A stretch of DNA of 64,000 bases from Tulasnella sp. 424 (taxonomy: Eukaryota > Basidiomycota > Agaricomycetes > Cantharellales > Tulasnellaceae), in the NCBI GenBank assembly GCA_019633425.1, contig WSUB01000125.1, forward strand, positions 1-64,000, read 5' to 3'. Of this stretch, positions 22,933 through 35,700 are shown piece by piece; positions within the stretch are counted from its first letter, which is position 1, and each line of letters begins with the position of its first letter. The position numbers and the translations under genes were made by a program. Under the pieces are notes generated by a model. That model was not told the origin of the DNA. It made no database searches and saw only the letters and a program-made list of their open reading frames with translations.

Positions 22933-24444
22933 ATGGCACCTCGAGCAACCCAAGCCTCCCAAGCCAGACGTGGTGGCCCATCACAATCACAAAGAAGGCG
23001 CGGAGCAGATTCGGACGACGACGACGAAGAAGAATACGGTGGCATGGACTACGATGACGATGAAGACGACGAAGGAAACTTGGCTGGCGCGTCTCAAGCG
23101 CGTGTTGGGTCTCAATCCCAAGCTGATGGGGCGAACAAAAAGCGGGCGGGTGGGACGGGCGGGTTAGGACCAGAGGTTAGCCATCCGCGCCTTGACGCTT
23201 GCACGCATCTCCCGTGAAACTGAGATGTTAAACGCCCGTAGGAAATCAAGCGTCGCGCCAATGACCTTGTCCGAATGGCTCTGTTCGAAGAGCCTAGGCG
23301 GCAAACGATCAGGCGAACAGAGATTATCAAGAAAGGTGGCGTATAGCGCGTATATCTCTCTGGATATATATTGACTTGAGGTATTTTCTTCTAGTTCTTC
23401 CTGAGAACTCGAGGGGGTTTAACGCCGTTTTTGAGACCGCGCAAAAGATTCTTCGCCACACCTTTGGTATGGAATTGGTAGAATTGATGACGCGCTCGGA
23501 GAGAGATGCTATCGGAGAAGAGAAGCAAGAGAACGGAAAGAAGAAAAGTGCGTTGTTTCTTTAGGCGATAGATGCGTAAAGCTGTTACTAACAGGGTCAT
23601 CAGGTCAATCGTCTGGCACCTATATCCTGCGGAGCACCTTGAACCCCGACTTGATCAGACTTGCGAACAAGAAGAACGACAAGCTGTACGAAGAAGAAGT
23701 AAAGAGTCTCCGTGCTCTCGGGCTCATTGGGAAAGAACCTGAAGACCAGAATTACGAACGGCCGAGCGGCGCTATTCTCGCATGGAAGTCGGTGGAGCCC
23801 CTAGCTCTGACAGGCATCCTGCAACTGGTTCTCTCTCTGATACTCGCGAATGGACGTATCCTTCCTGAACGTAAGCAGCCCTTGGACGCCTTCCAAAGCG
23901 CCCGTTCCTGACGACCTGCACAGCACAACTCAAACGACAGCTCAAGTCCTTCCACCTGTATTTCAACTCCAAACTCCCTTCACCAGCCTTTTCATCGCAC
24001 GATGAACAGACTCTGTTTGATCATCTGAGCGACATGATCAAGCAAAACTACCTCGACCGAGTGCGGGTCCCGATGCCAGGTGGCGCGCCTGTCCAGGGCG
24101 GAGCCCGACGCAAATCTCGGAAAGCGGCGGACGAAGAGGAGGAAGGTTTATACCAGTGGAGATGGGGCTCACGCGCCCATGCTGAGATTGGGGAGCAGAA
24201 CGTTGCGGAGTTCATATGTGAATTTATGAAGAAGAGTTGGTTGGAAGAGCAATTGAAGCTGTTGGGAGAGGATGAAGAAGAGGAAGAACGGACTACAGCA
24301 GGTCGGAGGGGTAAAAATGCTGCGCGTAATCCCAACCGTCGAGCAGAGAAGGAGGCCGAGTTGGAGGACAAGGCTGATAAATACGGCGAGAGGCTTTTGA
24401 AAGACGTCACGCGGGTGGCGGGGTCCGAGTTGACCAAGGTGTAG
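22933..24444 (+). CDS. NSE3: NSE3, MAGE-domain subunit of the Smc5/6 complex
   Basis: Five-exon gene. An acidic, Gln/Arg-rich N-terminus (MAPRATQASQ, then Asp/Glu runs) precedes the MAGE homology domain. That domain has its hallmarks spread over successive exons: RRTEIIKK-VLPENSR, FGMELVELM, YILRSTLNPDLIRLANKK, ILQLVLSLILANGRILPE and FDHLSDMIKQNYLDRVRVP. The C-terminus is charged and ends SELTKV at 24442. NSE3 binds NSE1 and NSE4 and loads the Smc5/6 complex on DNA for recombination repair. The start is the first ATG in a frame that joins the domain and is shared with the relic at 9812. Introns lie near 23174-23245, 23335-23394, 23549-23600 and 23871-23922. A deleted copy lies at 9480-9907. 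Confidence 0.88.
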
Positions 24445-24760
24445 GAATCAGGCACCTTGTCTGTTCGCTAGGTCTTCCATTTTCCATTTTGTCGACTTCC
24501 AAATATTTCTTAGTTCGGCTTGAACACCTGCTTATATACACTCATGAACAGAGGCGCTTGCAAGCACCACTTAAGGGCTCGGGGACAGGACAATGTGATG
24601 AAGTTCCGGAGCTTGGGACAGGCACGTGTTGCTGTCAACAAAAGGGCACCCTTCCGATGCCTCGAATCCTTTCGACGAGCACTCTCCCGCTCCCTCCTCT
24701 CACTACATCCCTTGAAGTTTTGATTCAATACTCAGTTACTTCGCCGCGTTTGCAAACATC
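24445..24760. promoter_or_regulatory. NSE3-LKR/SDH intergenic region
   Basis: About 316 bp between a stop codon and the next start on the same strand. It must hold the NSE3 terminator and the LKR/SDH promoter. A TATATAC stretch near 24534 and a CT-rich run (CTCCCGCTCCCTCCTCTC near 24683) before the ATG fit basidiomycete promoters, but no specific site is recognised. Confidence 0.4.
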
Positions 24761-27700
24761 ATGAAAGCTCTCCAACGACCTCGAACTCGGCTCCTTGATA
24801 GCGCAAAGGCTTCAACGAGAGCGCCGAAAGCTCGTCAGACACGAAAAATCTCTACGTCTACCTCAAATGTTACGGTTGGTATCCGAAAGGAGGACCCAGG
24901 GCGATTATGGGAACGACGCTGTGAGAGGAAAAATGAGCCAACAGCTTTCTTTTGTGCTGACAATCAACTCTACTTTTCAGGCCCCCTCACTCCAGACGCC
25001 GTCCACGAACTAGTCCGGGAAGGTGTCCAGGTGTTGATTCAACCTTGTGAGCGGAGGGTGTGGCCCAATGAAGAGTTTGTTAAGGTACGTGTTCTCTTTG
25101 CTCTGCCCTGGTGCATATGTGATCAACTCTAGGATCATCCTTTGACCCAAACTCAAATGCAAAACAGGCTGGTGCGCAACTCCACCCCACACTTGAACCA
25201 GCAAACATCGTTATCGGCATCAAAGAAACTCCACTGTCAGAGCTCGACCGGCTCAAGAGTCCAGTCAATGGACGAGAACGAACCCACGTTATGTTCTCAC
25301 ATACGGCGAAGGGCCAACTTTACAACATGCCGTTGCTTTCTCGGTTTGTCGCCGGCGAAGGTCAAAGCGCGCAGGAATCTAAGCTCCTACCGCGATTGGT
25401 CGACTACGAGCTTCTCACTGGAGAAGATGGGAAGCGCGTGGTTGGGTTCGGGTGGTTTGCTGGTGGTGAGTCGCTTATGTACGAGCCTAGACTTCGAGGG
25501 CGTCTTTGAATGTGTTCTATTTTTCCTCCCAGCGGCCGGACTTGTGGAAGGTTTGACCGCCTCTGCGCTGGACTTCCTATCACTTGGAGTGTCTTCACCT
25601 TTCTTGGTAAGGCGCCAATTGAAATCTCGCTGGGAAAAAAGAGGCACTCTCAAACTAAAGGCCTTACTTGCAGTACCTTCCACGTCCGTACTCTCACCCC
25701 AGTTTAGATGATATGCGAAAGTCCCTTCGCTCCGTCGGCGAAATCATCTCTACCAGAGGGATGCCAAAGTCGACGGGGCCATTTGTCATCGCGGTGACTG
25801 GGTAAGTTCCGCCCGTCTCAAACGAGATAACGCAGCTTCTGATCTCTTCTCAAGGAACGGAAACGTGGCTACCGGAGCTTTGGACCTCTTAAAGGAGCTT
25901 CCAACGTGTTTCGTCAAGGCTCACGACTTGCCTGCATTGGTCTCAGACCCCGGTGCGTTAATTAAGGGTCCTCCGCGTGAGCTGTTTGGGTGCTTATCTG
26001 CGCGTCTCCCCCGCCAGCCACGGATCTTCGCAAAGTGAGCGCTTTTTATGCTCCGGCAGCCGACTTACGCTAATTTAGACGACAGGTCTACGTCATCCAC
26101 GTTCCCTCCTCGGCGTACCTCTCCAGGAAGCAGTCTAACGAGGCGTTCGACCGAGAAGATTATTACGCGAATCCCGAAAGCTACGAAAGTCATTTCCATG
26201 AGAAGGTCAGGCAGATTCTATAGCAAAGATTTAAGACTAAAACTAATGCGTTTAAACGGATGGTCTATTAGATCGCGCCTTATACGACCGTTTTGATCAA
26301 CGGGGCCGGGTGGGCGCTCGGTTGCCCGCGAATCCTTCCATCTTCCGCCCTCCCTGAGACGATCAAACTTGCTCGAAATGTTGGAAGAAGTCGATTCAGA
26401 ACCATTGCCGACATCAGTTGCGATATCAACGGCGGAATCGAATTCGTGGATCGGTCTTGCACCATCGACGATCCGTTCTTCTACTGCGACGCGTCAGGGA
26501 AGGAAGTCCCCGCCAACCGCGCCGTTCAAGATGACGTCGTGCAAATCATGTCGATCGATATTTTACCGTCGGAGCTGCCTTTAGACGCTTCCAAGCACTT
26601 TAGCGGGGCGCTGAACCCGTACCTTCGCTCGCTGGTGAAGACGTACCAGGGCATTTCGCCGACGGAGGAGGATCGAGTCGCGATGGACACTGTCGACAGG
26701 GCGACGATCGCTCGTGGAGGCGAGCTTCGTCCTAAGCATGCATGGTTAGGAGAACTCTTGACCAAGAGTGCGTCTTCTGCGCCGTTGGTTGTTCCAGCTC
26801 CAGAGACAGATAGAACGGATTTGGATCTAGCTGCTGATCTAGGAGGGTTGGATACGACGACCAAAGGCAAGGCATATTATGCGCCTTCGACATCAGTGGG
26901 TGCCCTGCCCAAGAAGAGAAGGGCATTGCTGCTCGGATCTGGGATGGTTGCTAAGCCAGCAGTTGATGAGTTACTTTCAAGGGGCGACGTTGAACTGGTC
27001 ATAGGTACGCCCGTTTCGTACTTTTCACACCACGCGTGATGCTGATTGCGGTGACCGCACGAACAGCGAGCAACAACCTCACTGAGGCACAAGAGCTCGC
27101 CCAATTCCATGATCCTCAGACTTGCAAAGCGGTTCGACTGGATGCTAGTGACAAGGTCATGATGAGCCAGCTTGTTTCGGCCGCAGACATTGTCGTCAGG
27201 TGAGATCGACTTTGACCCTGTGGACGCCCATTCGCTAACGTTAGATTGCCATCTCCCCCAGTTTGCTTCCAGCCCCACTTCATCCGCCGGTTGCGGAGCT
27301 CTGCATCGAACATCAGAAGCACCTTGTGACAGCTTCGTACATCTCACCTGCGATGCAGTCACTGGACTCAAGGTCCGCATCGCTGATCACCTGATTAGCT
27401 TGTTGCGGAGCAGCTGACGGAGTCTCTTTCCAGGGCAAAGTCATCCGACGTTCTATTACTGAACGAAATTGGCCTGGACCCCGGGATCGATCACTGCAGT
27501 GCGGTCGATTTACGTGACAGAATCGAGCGGGAAGGCCACAAGATCGTGTCATTCGTATCGTGGTGTGGAGGGTTGCCGGCGCCCGAGCACAGTGATGTAC
27601 GTTACCCCCAACGAACTCTCGGTGTTTGCAAACCGATGACTAAATTGAAATTTCCAACTAGGTTCCACTTGGAATGAAATTCTCATGGAGTCCCAGAGGG

Positions 27701-28904
27701 CTGTTGAGTGCGGCTTTGAATGATGCTCGATTCAAGCAGAATGGAAAGGTGATAGGAAACATGCTCGGGTTATCGTAACCTAAACTAACCCTCGAACTCC
27801 TAGATCCAAACCATTTCCGGGCAGTCTCTTCTCTCCTCTTACTTCCCATCGGTTCCTCTGGTGAGAGGGCTAGCGCTCGAAGGACTTGCGAACCGCGATA
27901 GTCTACCATACGGGGAAACATACGGACTCGGATCAGTTGATTCCATGTGGAATGTATTCAGAGGGACCCTGCGGTACGAGGTCTTGTGGATGAGAGAACT
28001 CGCAGAGTCCACTAAACCTTTCGTTTGTTGTATAGGTATCCGGGCTTCGCTCGGGTTTTAGACGTCTTCAGCCAGATTGGTCTTCTGTCGACGTCCCCCA
28101 AAGACGCAGTGATACTGAACTCGACTCATGGTGGATGGCAGTCGTTGGTAGCATCTTCGTTAGCGAGAAAGCTCGGTGACAGACGAGGGGCCAGCGACGT
28201 ACGTGGAATGCTCAGGGCAGTTGTCGGCAGGGAGAACGCTGAAGAGACTTGGGCCGTGCTTGAAGAGTGAGTGACGTGTGACCCTGGTATTTCCCTCCCA
28301 GCTAACCTGAATCCCAAGGTTGTCGATGGTTCCCTCTTCGTTCGCTGAAGATCTACCATCCTTACCTTCAACCAACAGTCCCGTCTCCCCGTTTGATCTT
28401 CTCACAACCTTGCTTGCGCACAAGTTGCACTATAAGCCTGATGAGAGGGACATGGTGATCCTCTCGCACGAGATCATTTCCGTGCCGAAATCGTCGAAAA
28501 CCAAACGAGCAGTGGATCCCCTCACGATCCAAGGTGCCAAAAAGCATACCTCGACCTTGGTCACTTACGGAACGCCCTCCATCCTCGGTGCATCGGCTAT
28601 GGCGAGGACCGTGGGTCTGCCACTGGCAATTGCAGCTCGAAAGGTCTTGGACGGAAAGGTTAAGGTGCGAGGCGTCAAAGGACCGGGGGATTGCGGACGC
28701 CCACTGTGGGGAGGCGTACTTGAAGGATTGGAGGAACGAGGGATTGCGATGAAGGAATCGGTTCGACCTCTCGCCACGCGCGGCGACTTAATGAAGTTCG
28801 AGGACTTGTTGGGAAGAACCGATCCTTCATTCATGCACGGAGCACATGGGCTGACTTTTGGCGGGATGGACCGAGGGGTGACAAGTGACCCCTCGTTCAA
28901 GTGA
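24761..28904 (+). CDS. Bifunctional lysine-ketoglutarate reductase / saccharopine dehydrogenase
   Basis: Multi-exon gene whose spliced frames follow the order of animal AASS. A short N-terminal extension, Ser/Thr/Arg-rich and possibly a mitochondrial presequence, comes first. Next is the AlaDH/PNT-like N-domain ([35 protein letters not shown]), an LKR Rossmann motif ([15 protein letters not shown]), then [14 protein letters not shown] and [17 protein letters not shown] second Rossmann motif, [20 protein letters not shown], starts the saccharopine dehydrogenase half, which contains [12 protein letters not shown]. It ends [11 protein letters not shown]. The protein links lysine and 2-oxoglutarate through saccharopine to aminoadipic semialdehyde. 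Fungal lysine synthesis normally uses separate LYS9 and LYS1 enzymes, so the fused form suggests a catabolic or dual role; that is inference. First exons: 24761-24920, 24981-25084, then from 25168. Confidence 0.88.
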
Positions 28905-29822
28905 CGGAGGCTTGGACCTTGATAGCATTTCCATTTGCGGTACTGTAGCAGCGTGGCAATGACTAAGATACCCCGGCAGACTCTATGCCGCTTCTTCTTG
29001 ACACGTGACTTTTTTTGTGAATATAATTAGACAGAGTTCTCTCCTCATTTACATCCGATTCGAATCCAAGAAACACCTCGAACGCCTTTCAGACGCCTTT
29101 CCACTCATGTGTCGACCAGTTCCGTGTCAAACTTGTTCAAAAACAACGTGGTATGTAAGTATGACTTCCAGGAATACGTCACGGCGGCGTACCTCGTTTT
29201 GAATTGCAAACTTACTGCGATCCAATCAAATTTGTGATAGGGCTGTGGATTGCATGCCGACCAGGCAAATCATTTTGATAATGTGGCTTCAGTTTCTCAG
29301 ACTAATAATCGTCGCTGTTGTTAGGTAATGGCCGCAGTCCCCGAGGAAGAACGGTGCCCAGGACACGGCGAGCCGAGAGAAGATCACCTTTATCCGCCTC
29401 TGAGATGCGCAATAATGTAGTAGTTACAATTCTCACTGTCTCTCTCTCCGATGAATCATTGTCTTCCCTTCAGAATTGGGGCCTGTCGGGCTTCGTGGTG
29501 CCAGTGGTCCGAGTCACGAAGTCAACAAAGCGACACTTAACGCCATGAGAACAACGCGGACCCCCGAATAACAAACTGGCGTGAAATTATTTCTCTGCTC
29601 GCGATGTTCTGCCAAGTTCGATTCCGGCCTAATTGCGGGAGCATAGAATTGCGCGTTCTGACATTTTGATCGTTGGCAGTTGGGCTAAGGGGCAATGGTA
29701 ACCGGACATGCCATCTCTTATGCTAATTTATTATAATCTACGAGCAATACACGAGCAGAAATAAGACAAAGAATCCTATGCAAACCTGACAGTAAGGACG
29801 ACGCGGGAGGGACTCAAGCCTA
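28905..29822. other. Convergent intergenic region, no gene seen
   Basis: About 920 bp between the 3' ends of LKR/SDH (plus) and the deaminase-like gene (minus). Open frames at 29005-29202 and 29318-29548 have no recognisable composition or family. AT-rich patches near 29710-29760 could serve polyadenylation of the minus-strand gene. Confidence 0.5.
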
Positions 29823-32186
29823 TCAAATAGCGACACCGGAAACCGATTCATCTAGACTTGCAGCACCTGCAATGCTACTGGAAGTTGGGGAAGACACTGA
29901 TCCAGAGTTGGACCCTCGAGAAGGATTGGAAGTTATTGGTCGAGATTCGTCAGCATCGTTCGGGTTGAGATAATGTCGAACAAAGCGGTCAAACTCGATT
30001 GTAAGACTGCTTATAATCATGTCCTTCATACTGGCAGGTGTTTCTGGTGGTGGAGCCCAGCGGTAGATCTTTCCATGGGTGGAAACTCTACCGAGGGAAG
30101 GGTGAAGTGATCGCAGGACAGCGTCACAGCAGAAACAGCAGGGTTTTGAAATGCCAAGCAATTCTTTGCCAATCTGGGAAACGAGATCCAGGTTACATAC
30201 AGTTGGGCATGCTAACTGAACGTTTAAAAGCACTTACGGTTTTTTCCTCAAGATACATCTTGCAGGCCAGGTCGGCTTCGCAATGAGCGCACCCTTCGAA
30301 CGCTTCTTCCCATTGCTGGATGGACTCTTCGGAGAAGTCGGCAAGGATTTTGAGAGCCTTCAATTTTTGATCGTCGATCGTTGGAGAATGTATTTTCCCG
30401 CTTGCAACGTCCGTGGCGACTGCTCCATCTTGAGTTTGCAATCTCATGACATGCAATAATTCCGTCGCCCGCGCTTTGATGGCATCTCGCGCTTGCTCGA
30501 GGGTCCACTTCTTAGGTTGATGAAGGTTCCATAGAGTAGTGACGAGGGACCGTTGTCGATGAGGAAGTTCAGGACCAGCAGGCGTGGTAGCACTGAAAAC
30601 AAGCCCATGCTGCACGGCAGCTCGGACAGCTGCCCGATCGCAAAGGTCTTGCACAGCGTGATACCACCGAGTAATGAAGTGAAGCCAGACCCTCACAATG
30701 TCACTGAATGAATGAACCATATTCAATCCGATTTCATCAGCGAGAATGTCCTCGGCCAAGCTAGTATGGGTGCGTCGGTCCGTCGGTGGTGGTGGGGGAT
30801 CCGTTGGAGAGAGATGGTTTTCCACAACAGAGACGGATGATCCAGAGGGTTGGTCATAATTGACCACTGTCTTTTCGTCGGCAAACCCGCCTCGCTTTTA
30901 CAGAAGAGTTAGAAAGATTAGCGTAAGTTAAGCTCTCCCACTCCCGCGCTCATTACTTGCCTGCGACTCTTCAAGCTTCTGAAGGCTAGTAAACCCAAGG
31001 ACCTCCACTAAGCGCCAGAACGATGGACAGCGGTGGAGCAAGTGGTGCAACCGGTAGAAGGCAGAATGCATGTCATCCAAAAATGTTTCCATCCGTTTGC
31101 GGTCCTCGTTCGATAACTCTTGGCCCGGTTGGGGTTTCCTTGTATAGGTTCTGATCCAATAGGTTGCTCGATGAACATGCAGTATGCGCGCCGCGGCAAA
31201 CCGATAGAGGTTCCAGAGGACCTCTCGGTTGAGCACAAGGTGACGGACTGGTTGAGAGTTCGCGACGGGTATTGATTCGAGTTCGTACATCACCGTGCCC
31301 GTCCCGTCGAAGTCGCAAAGCTGTTCCCACAGCCACGTTTCATCTTGATCATGTAGCTGGGTGGTTTCAGGTATTTCTGTTTTCACGTCGAAAGACTCTT
31401 TGTTCAGGAGAAGGTCTTTTCCATTCTTGTGCAGGAAGAAATGAACGATCTCGTGGCCAGACCTAGGTGCGCGTGCTGTAATACCTTGCCATATTTTGCA
31501 TGCACAGTACGTGTATATATAGTGACGCAAGTTACGTCGGGCAGTCTTGGTATCCGGCTTGGAGTTCTTGTTACTGTGCACCTCGTTCAGGAGCGACTGC
31601 ATCTTAGACGCGTGCACATCAAGACTTATGGCATCGACGCCGCTGTAAGAATAGGAGCTAGCGCGATAAGTAGAATGTATAGGGGAGGTGGGTAGTGATT
31701 AAGCACGAACCGTTCATGGAAAAACTTATACATGTCGTCTCTCAGCAACTGCATGGCTTCGACGTCATCAGAAACAAGTGTCGGCTCTGTGCTTTCCCTG
31801 TCCGAATTTCAACCGACTTGAACATTGTGTCCCGCTTCGCCACTGCACACTTACGACGACGGGGAATCCTCGACTACATCGAAGCCCTGCTCCCCCGAGA
31901 CACCGTGCACTAGGAGCCGCGCATTGGCCCTATCCCAATAGATCACGGCGGCAGTATCGGACAATTGTGTTCCCGACATGAATGTGAGGGCCAATCTATC
32001 CAAAAGACGTCCTCGTTTAGGACTATATTCGGGCTGGCTGCTGGGAGAATCTGTCGTGGACTGCATCCAGTGAAGGATGGTTGAAGCGGAGCGAATGAGA
32101 AGATCGTCGCCGTCCAAGGGAAGACCAGCTTCCCGTTTCCGGTCTTTATCTGCTCGCCTCCGCGTCAGGTCTGGCTGAATATTCAT
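29823..32186 (-). CDS. OTT_1508-type deaminase-like protein
   Basis: Five-exon gene: 32186-31854, a short exon around 31810-31697 (EPTLVSDDVEAMQLLRD), about 31650-30953, about 30918-30231 and about 30150-29823. The C-terminal part has the pattern of fungal OTT_1508-like deaminases: CAHCEADLACKMYLEEK supplies a C/H-x-E-like motif, and about ten residues on, SKPCCFCCDAVL is the PCxxC-like metal motif, followed by THGKIYRW. The third intron uses a GCAAGT donor. The C-terminus is Ser-rich and likely disordered. The large N-terminal helical region has no recognised domain. Substrate and role of this family in mushrooms are unknown. The typical HxE is CEA here, so activity is uncertain. The start is the first ATG of the conserved frame (MNIQPDLTRRR). 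Confidence 0.65.
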
Positions 32187-32736
32187 GGAGGGTTTGTGGT
32201 TCAGGACTGGGAGTCTGAGGGTGGTACGAGGTGGAAGTTGAAGAGGGGTCTGCACTCCGTAACTTGCTGACGTAATTCCGCTCGCAAGGCTCCCCACAAC
32301 GCTTGGCTTTCTGGATCTGAGGTCTGCGAAACTCGAATACGCCGAAGGACACACACGCACCACGACTCGCACCTCATTTCGCCACACGCAAGCACTAAAA
32401 CACCAATATGCATATACATAGAATGAACGCACTTATAGAAAAAAGCACGGCGGAGAGAGCTTAAAACAAAACATGACATCTAAAGTAAATATGATACATC
32501 AAAGACCAGTCTCTGGTGGAAAAAGTAGTTTAGATAGATACGAGAGCATTGCAGATAACGAGCGCAAGGAGGAAAAAAAGCAGCGACCACGACGGACGAG
32601 TCCATAATATAGAACAACGAGTGAGGCGTTTTTATCCAAGAGAAAAAAGGGAGGGGGAAAGAAAGAAAAGAAGGAAACGAGGGGAAAAGAGGTATTGGGT
32701 GGATCAAGAATCGAAGAGAGAGTCAATCATCCCATT
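32187..32736. promoter_or_regulatory. Upstream region of the deaminase-like gene
   Basis: About 550 bp between the start of the deaminase-like gene and the 3' end of the disordered-protein gene, both minus strand. The part from 32560 to 32730 is strongly purine-rich on the plus strand (GAAAGAAAAG, GGGGAAAAG), i.e. pyrimidine-rich in the direction of transcription. No gene is seen. Confidence 0.4.
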
Positions 32737-35700
32737 TTAGATCCATCGAGCGCCTCCAGCGCTGGTAGGTGTAGGTACATTTCGCATCCTAGGAGATAAA
32801 TTTGGTGAATTGGGTCCAGTCATCGATCGCTGAGGGACTTTAAGGAGGCTGGGTGCCGGAGGGCGGTTCACGCCGCTGCCGCGTCCCTTTGGTGGAAGTT
32901 GTTGAACATCCTCTTCAGCATCTTCAACAGCAAGTCGTTGGAGCAGTTTGGCCGATTTGGACGAAGGGTCGCCTAAGCGAGCAGCAATCACACCGAAACC
33001 TCCCCCAGCCACCGAACGGCGGTCTTCCTCCTCGTCGTCGAGGTCCAAACCTCTGAAGCTCCTCGCGTCATCATCGTCCGACAAGTCTCCAGAGGCTGAG
33101 TAAGCGGACCTCATGCTGGCGCGCGAGTTCCTGTCGATGCGGAGGGACGAGCTCGGAGCGAGGTTGCTAGCGGAGAACTGCTGCGGGCGGCTGATGGTGA
33201 ACGAAGCGGAAGGTCGCAAAATTGGGTGTGGGGGTCGTCCGACTGCCGGGTTGGGGGTGGTGGCCATCCGGGATCCGGGTCTGTGCGGCGAAGGGTTGAG
33301 TGGTAAAGTTGCTGAAAGAGGTGGAAGAGGCGACGGTCCGCGGGAGTGCATGCCTGGTCTACGGGCTGTCATCGGACTCGGACTCGGCATGTACGCTTCG
33401 CGAGGCACGCCGTTGTAATTCCCAGGTCGGGCGGACCTCGCACCCTCGTTCGACGACCTCGTGCTGCTAGCCGTAGCCCATCCTTCACTCTCCCCAGACC
33501 GGACGCTCTCCCCGCTCTGCCTTCCGAAAGCCTCGACGTCGAAATCCCCACCGAGTTCAGCGTGGTGCGAGCGTACGCGCTCGGTCTTTTGTCGAATGCT
33601 CATCTTGGACGGTGTCCGCTTCAACGAAGGTAACGGAGAAACATCTCGACTCCCTCCGGGACGAACGGGGAAGGGGCTCATCCGACCGCGCTGCGAGCCA
33701 GACGCGTTGGATTCATTCGAATCGTCTCGGGAATGAGACCGCGCTTGCTGCTGTTGTGGTTGCGGTGGCTGCTGCTGCTGCTTCGGTCCCTCCGGTTCAA
33801 GTGCCTTTTGAGACCTCAACGACGAAATCCTCGTCAGCGCCGAAGTCGGCGGGTTCCAAGTCGACGGCGGCGGGGGGGTCGTTCCCCTCAGAGGCTCTCC
33901 CGGTCTGACACGCAAATGACCCGGAGTCGTTCGCTGGGGGCTCGTTCCAGGTCGTCTCGGAGTAGCTGGAATCCCATTCGGCGCGCCGCCGGGGACGACC
34001 AACGTCGACGCGGTCCTGCTCATCGCAGCGGACGCGGTGGCCCTTGCGCGAGCCTCGGCGGTGGCTGGTGCCCTGCCCGTCAAGATCGGCCGTGGTATGG
34101 GTTTGTTGAAGTCGGACGGCGGCGGTGCAGGTTGGAACGTCGTCACCACGGAGGTCGGAGTCGGGACGATCCACTCTTCAGAGGGCGATGCGGGTCGGGA
34201 AGTCCCAGGCGTCCGAGAAAACGGCGTGCGTCTCCCAACATCAACATCCGAATCCTCATCTTCGAACCAATCCGACTGTCTCGGCGACGGCATGGTGGCC
34301 AACACGGCTTTCGCAGCGGTTGGAGTGACGACGCCCGATTGCGGGCGGTGGTCCTCTACTACGGAAAGCACCTGCGAACCGCCGTCGTTGGGCGTCGGCG
34401 GGAGCGGGGAAGTCGGCGGGGGTTTCAAAGGTGAAGGAGGCAGACCGGAGCCGTGCGATGATCGTCTGAACCGCGAGCCGGGAGACCGCATCGGGGAACC
34501 CGGCGAAAGTCGTCCGATCGGGGTGGTACCACTTCCCGGCACGACGGGAGCGAGGTTGTTGAGCGTGAGTGACAAAGCGGGTTTCGACGATCGAGTGGAC
34601 TTGGTCGATGGGCGGCGCTCGATGATGACAGGGATGGCGGGTACGGGTTCCGAGTCGGAGGAGCCTTTCTTCTTCGCGGGCGGCTGAGCGCTGTACGCAA
34701 GGCTAGTGGGACGGTCGGCATCATCGTCGTCGCTGTCGGTATCGACCTCCTCAAAGTCCGTCGTCGTCGTCTCGGTCCCGGCAACACCTTCCTCCCGAAT
34801 CGCGTCGATCAGGCCGTTGATGCTCAACCGCCGACTCGCGCGTGACCCAGCTGCCATCTTGCCTCCTCCTCCCAGCGCGCTCGATTTCCGCTTGTGCGAC
34901 GGTGCCCTCCTGACGGCCCCTCCTACAGCCGCAGCGCGCACCGACGCTCTGCGAGACGCAGACGCTTTGCGAGCGACTCGGCGGTTCGCTGCTCCGGGGA
35001 CCATGACCCCTCGATCCTTGTTCGCCCAGAACCCGGAGGTGCGGACTTTCGGGTGCGGTCGGTCCATGACGGATGATTTGAGACGCGGGATCGGCTGGGA
35101 ATGCGGTACTGCTTCTTCTTCGGGCTCGGCTGTTGGTGGTTGTTGTTGCTCGACGGGCTTGGGTGGGTTCATCACTCCAGCATAGTACGCCGCGATGGCC
35201 TCTTTCTCCTTCTCCGACGACTCGGCTGCGGTCGCAGCGACGAGCGAGAACTCGGCGGAGAGAGCGGACAACAGGTCGGCGGACTTGCGGTTGCTGAGCG
35301 GGTCGAGTTGGAGTTGGGGTAGACCACCTTCGTTCACTTTGACTACGGTGACCCCACCGGGGCGTTGTTGAACGACGTCCTTCCTCTCGGGCTCCCTCCC
35401 CCTCCTTTGCCAGTCCGCTGCAGCCGTCGCGGCGGCGGCGAGTAAATCTCCATCCTTTGCGCTATCCTCGCTCGGCCTGCTGGCTTTCCTCGCTGCTCTC
35501 GACTTTGACCTCGAACGATCTCGTAAGCGGCCGAAAAAGCCTTTAGACTCGCTGCCCTTTTCGTGATCCGACGGCGGTGGGGTCGGTTCGTGTTGGAGGA
35601 AGGAATAAGGAGTAGGGACGGCAGGAGCTGGGGGTGCGACGACTTCAGCGTTTGAGTTGTTGTCCTGGTCCTTCTCACGTGAGGAGCCCTTCTCCTTCTT

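Noticed and set aside
29050..29075. TTCGAATCC word resembling a tRNA B box
   Set aside because: No matching A box, acceptor stem or cloverleaf around it.
29005..29548. Small gene between LKR/SDH and the deaminase-like gene
   Set aside because: Frames are short, with random-looking composition.
33612..35322. Long plus-strand frames opposite the disordered-protein gene
   Set aside because: They follow from its GC-rich codon use. The minus-strand frame is far longer and continuous.
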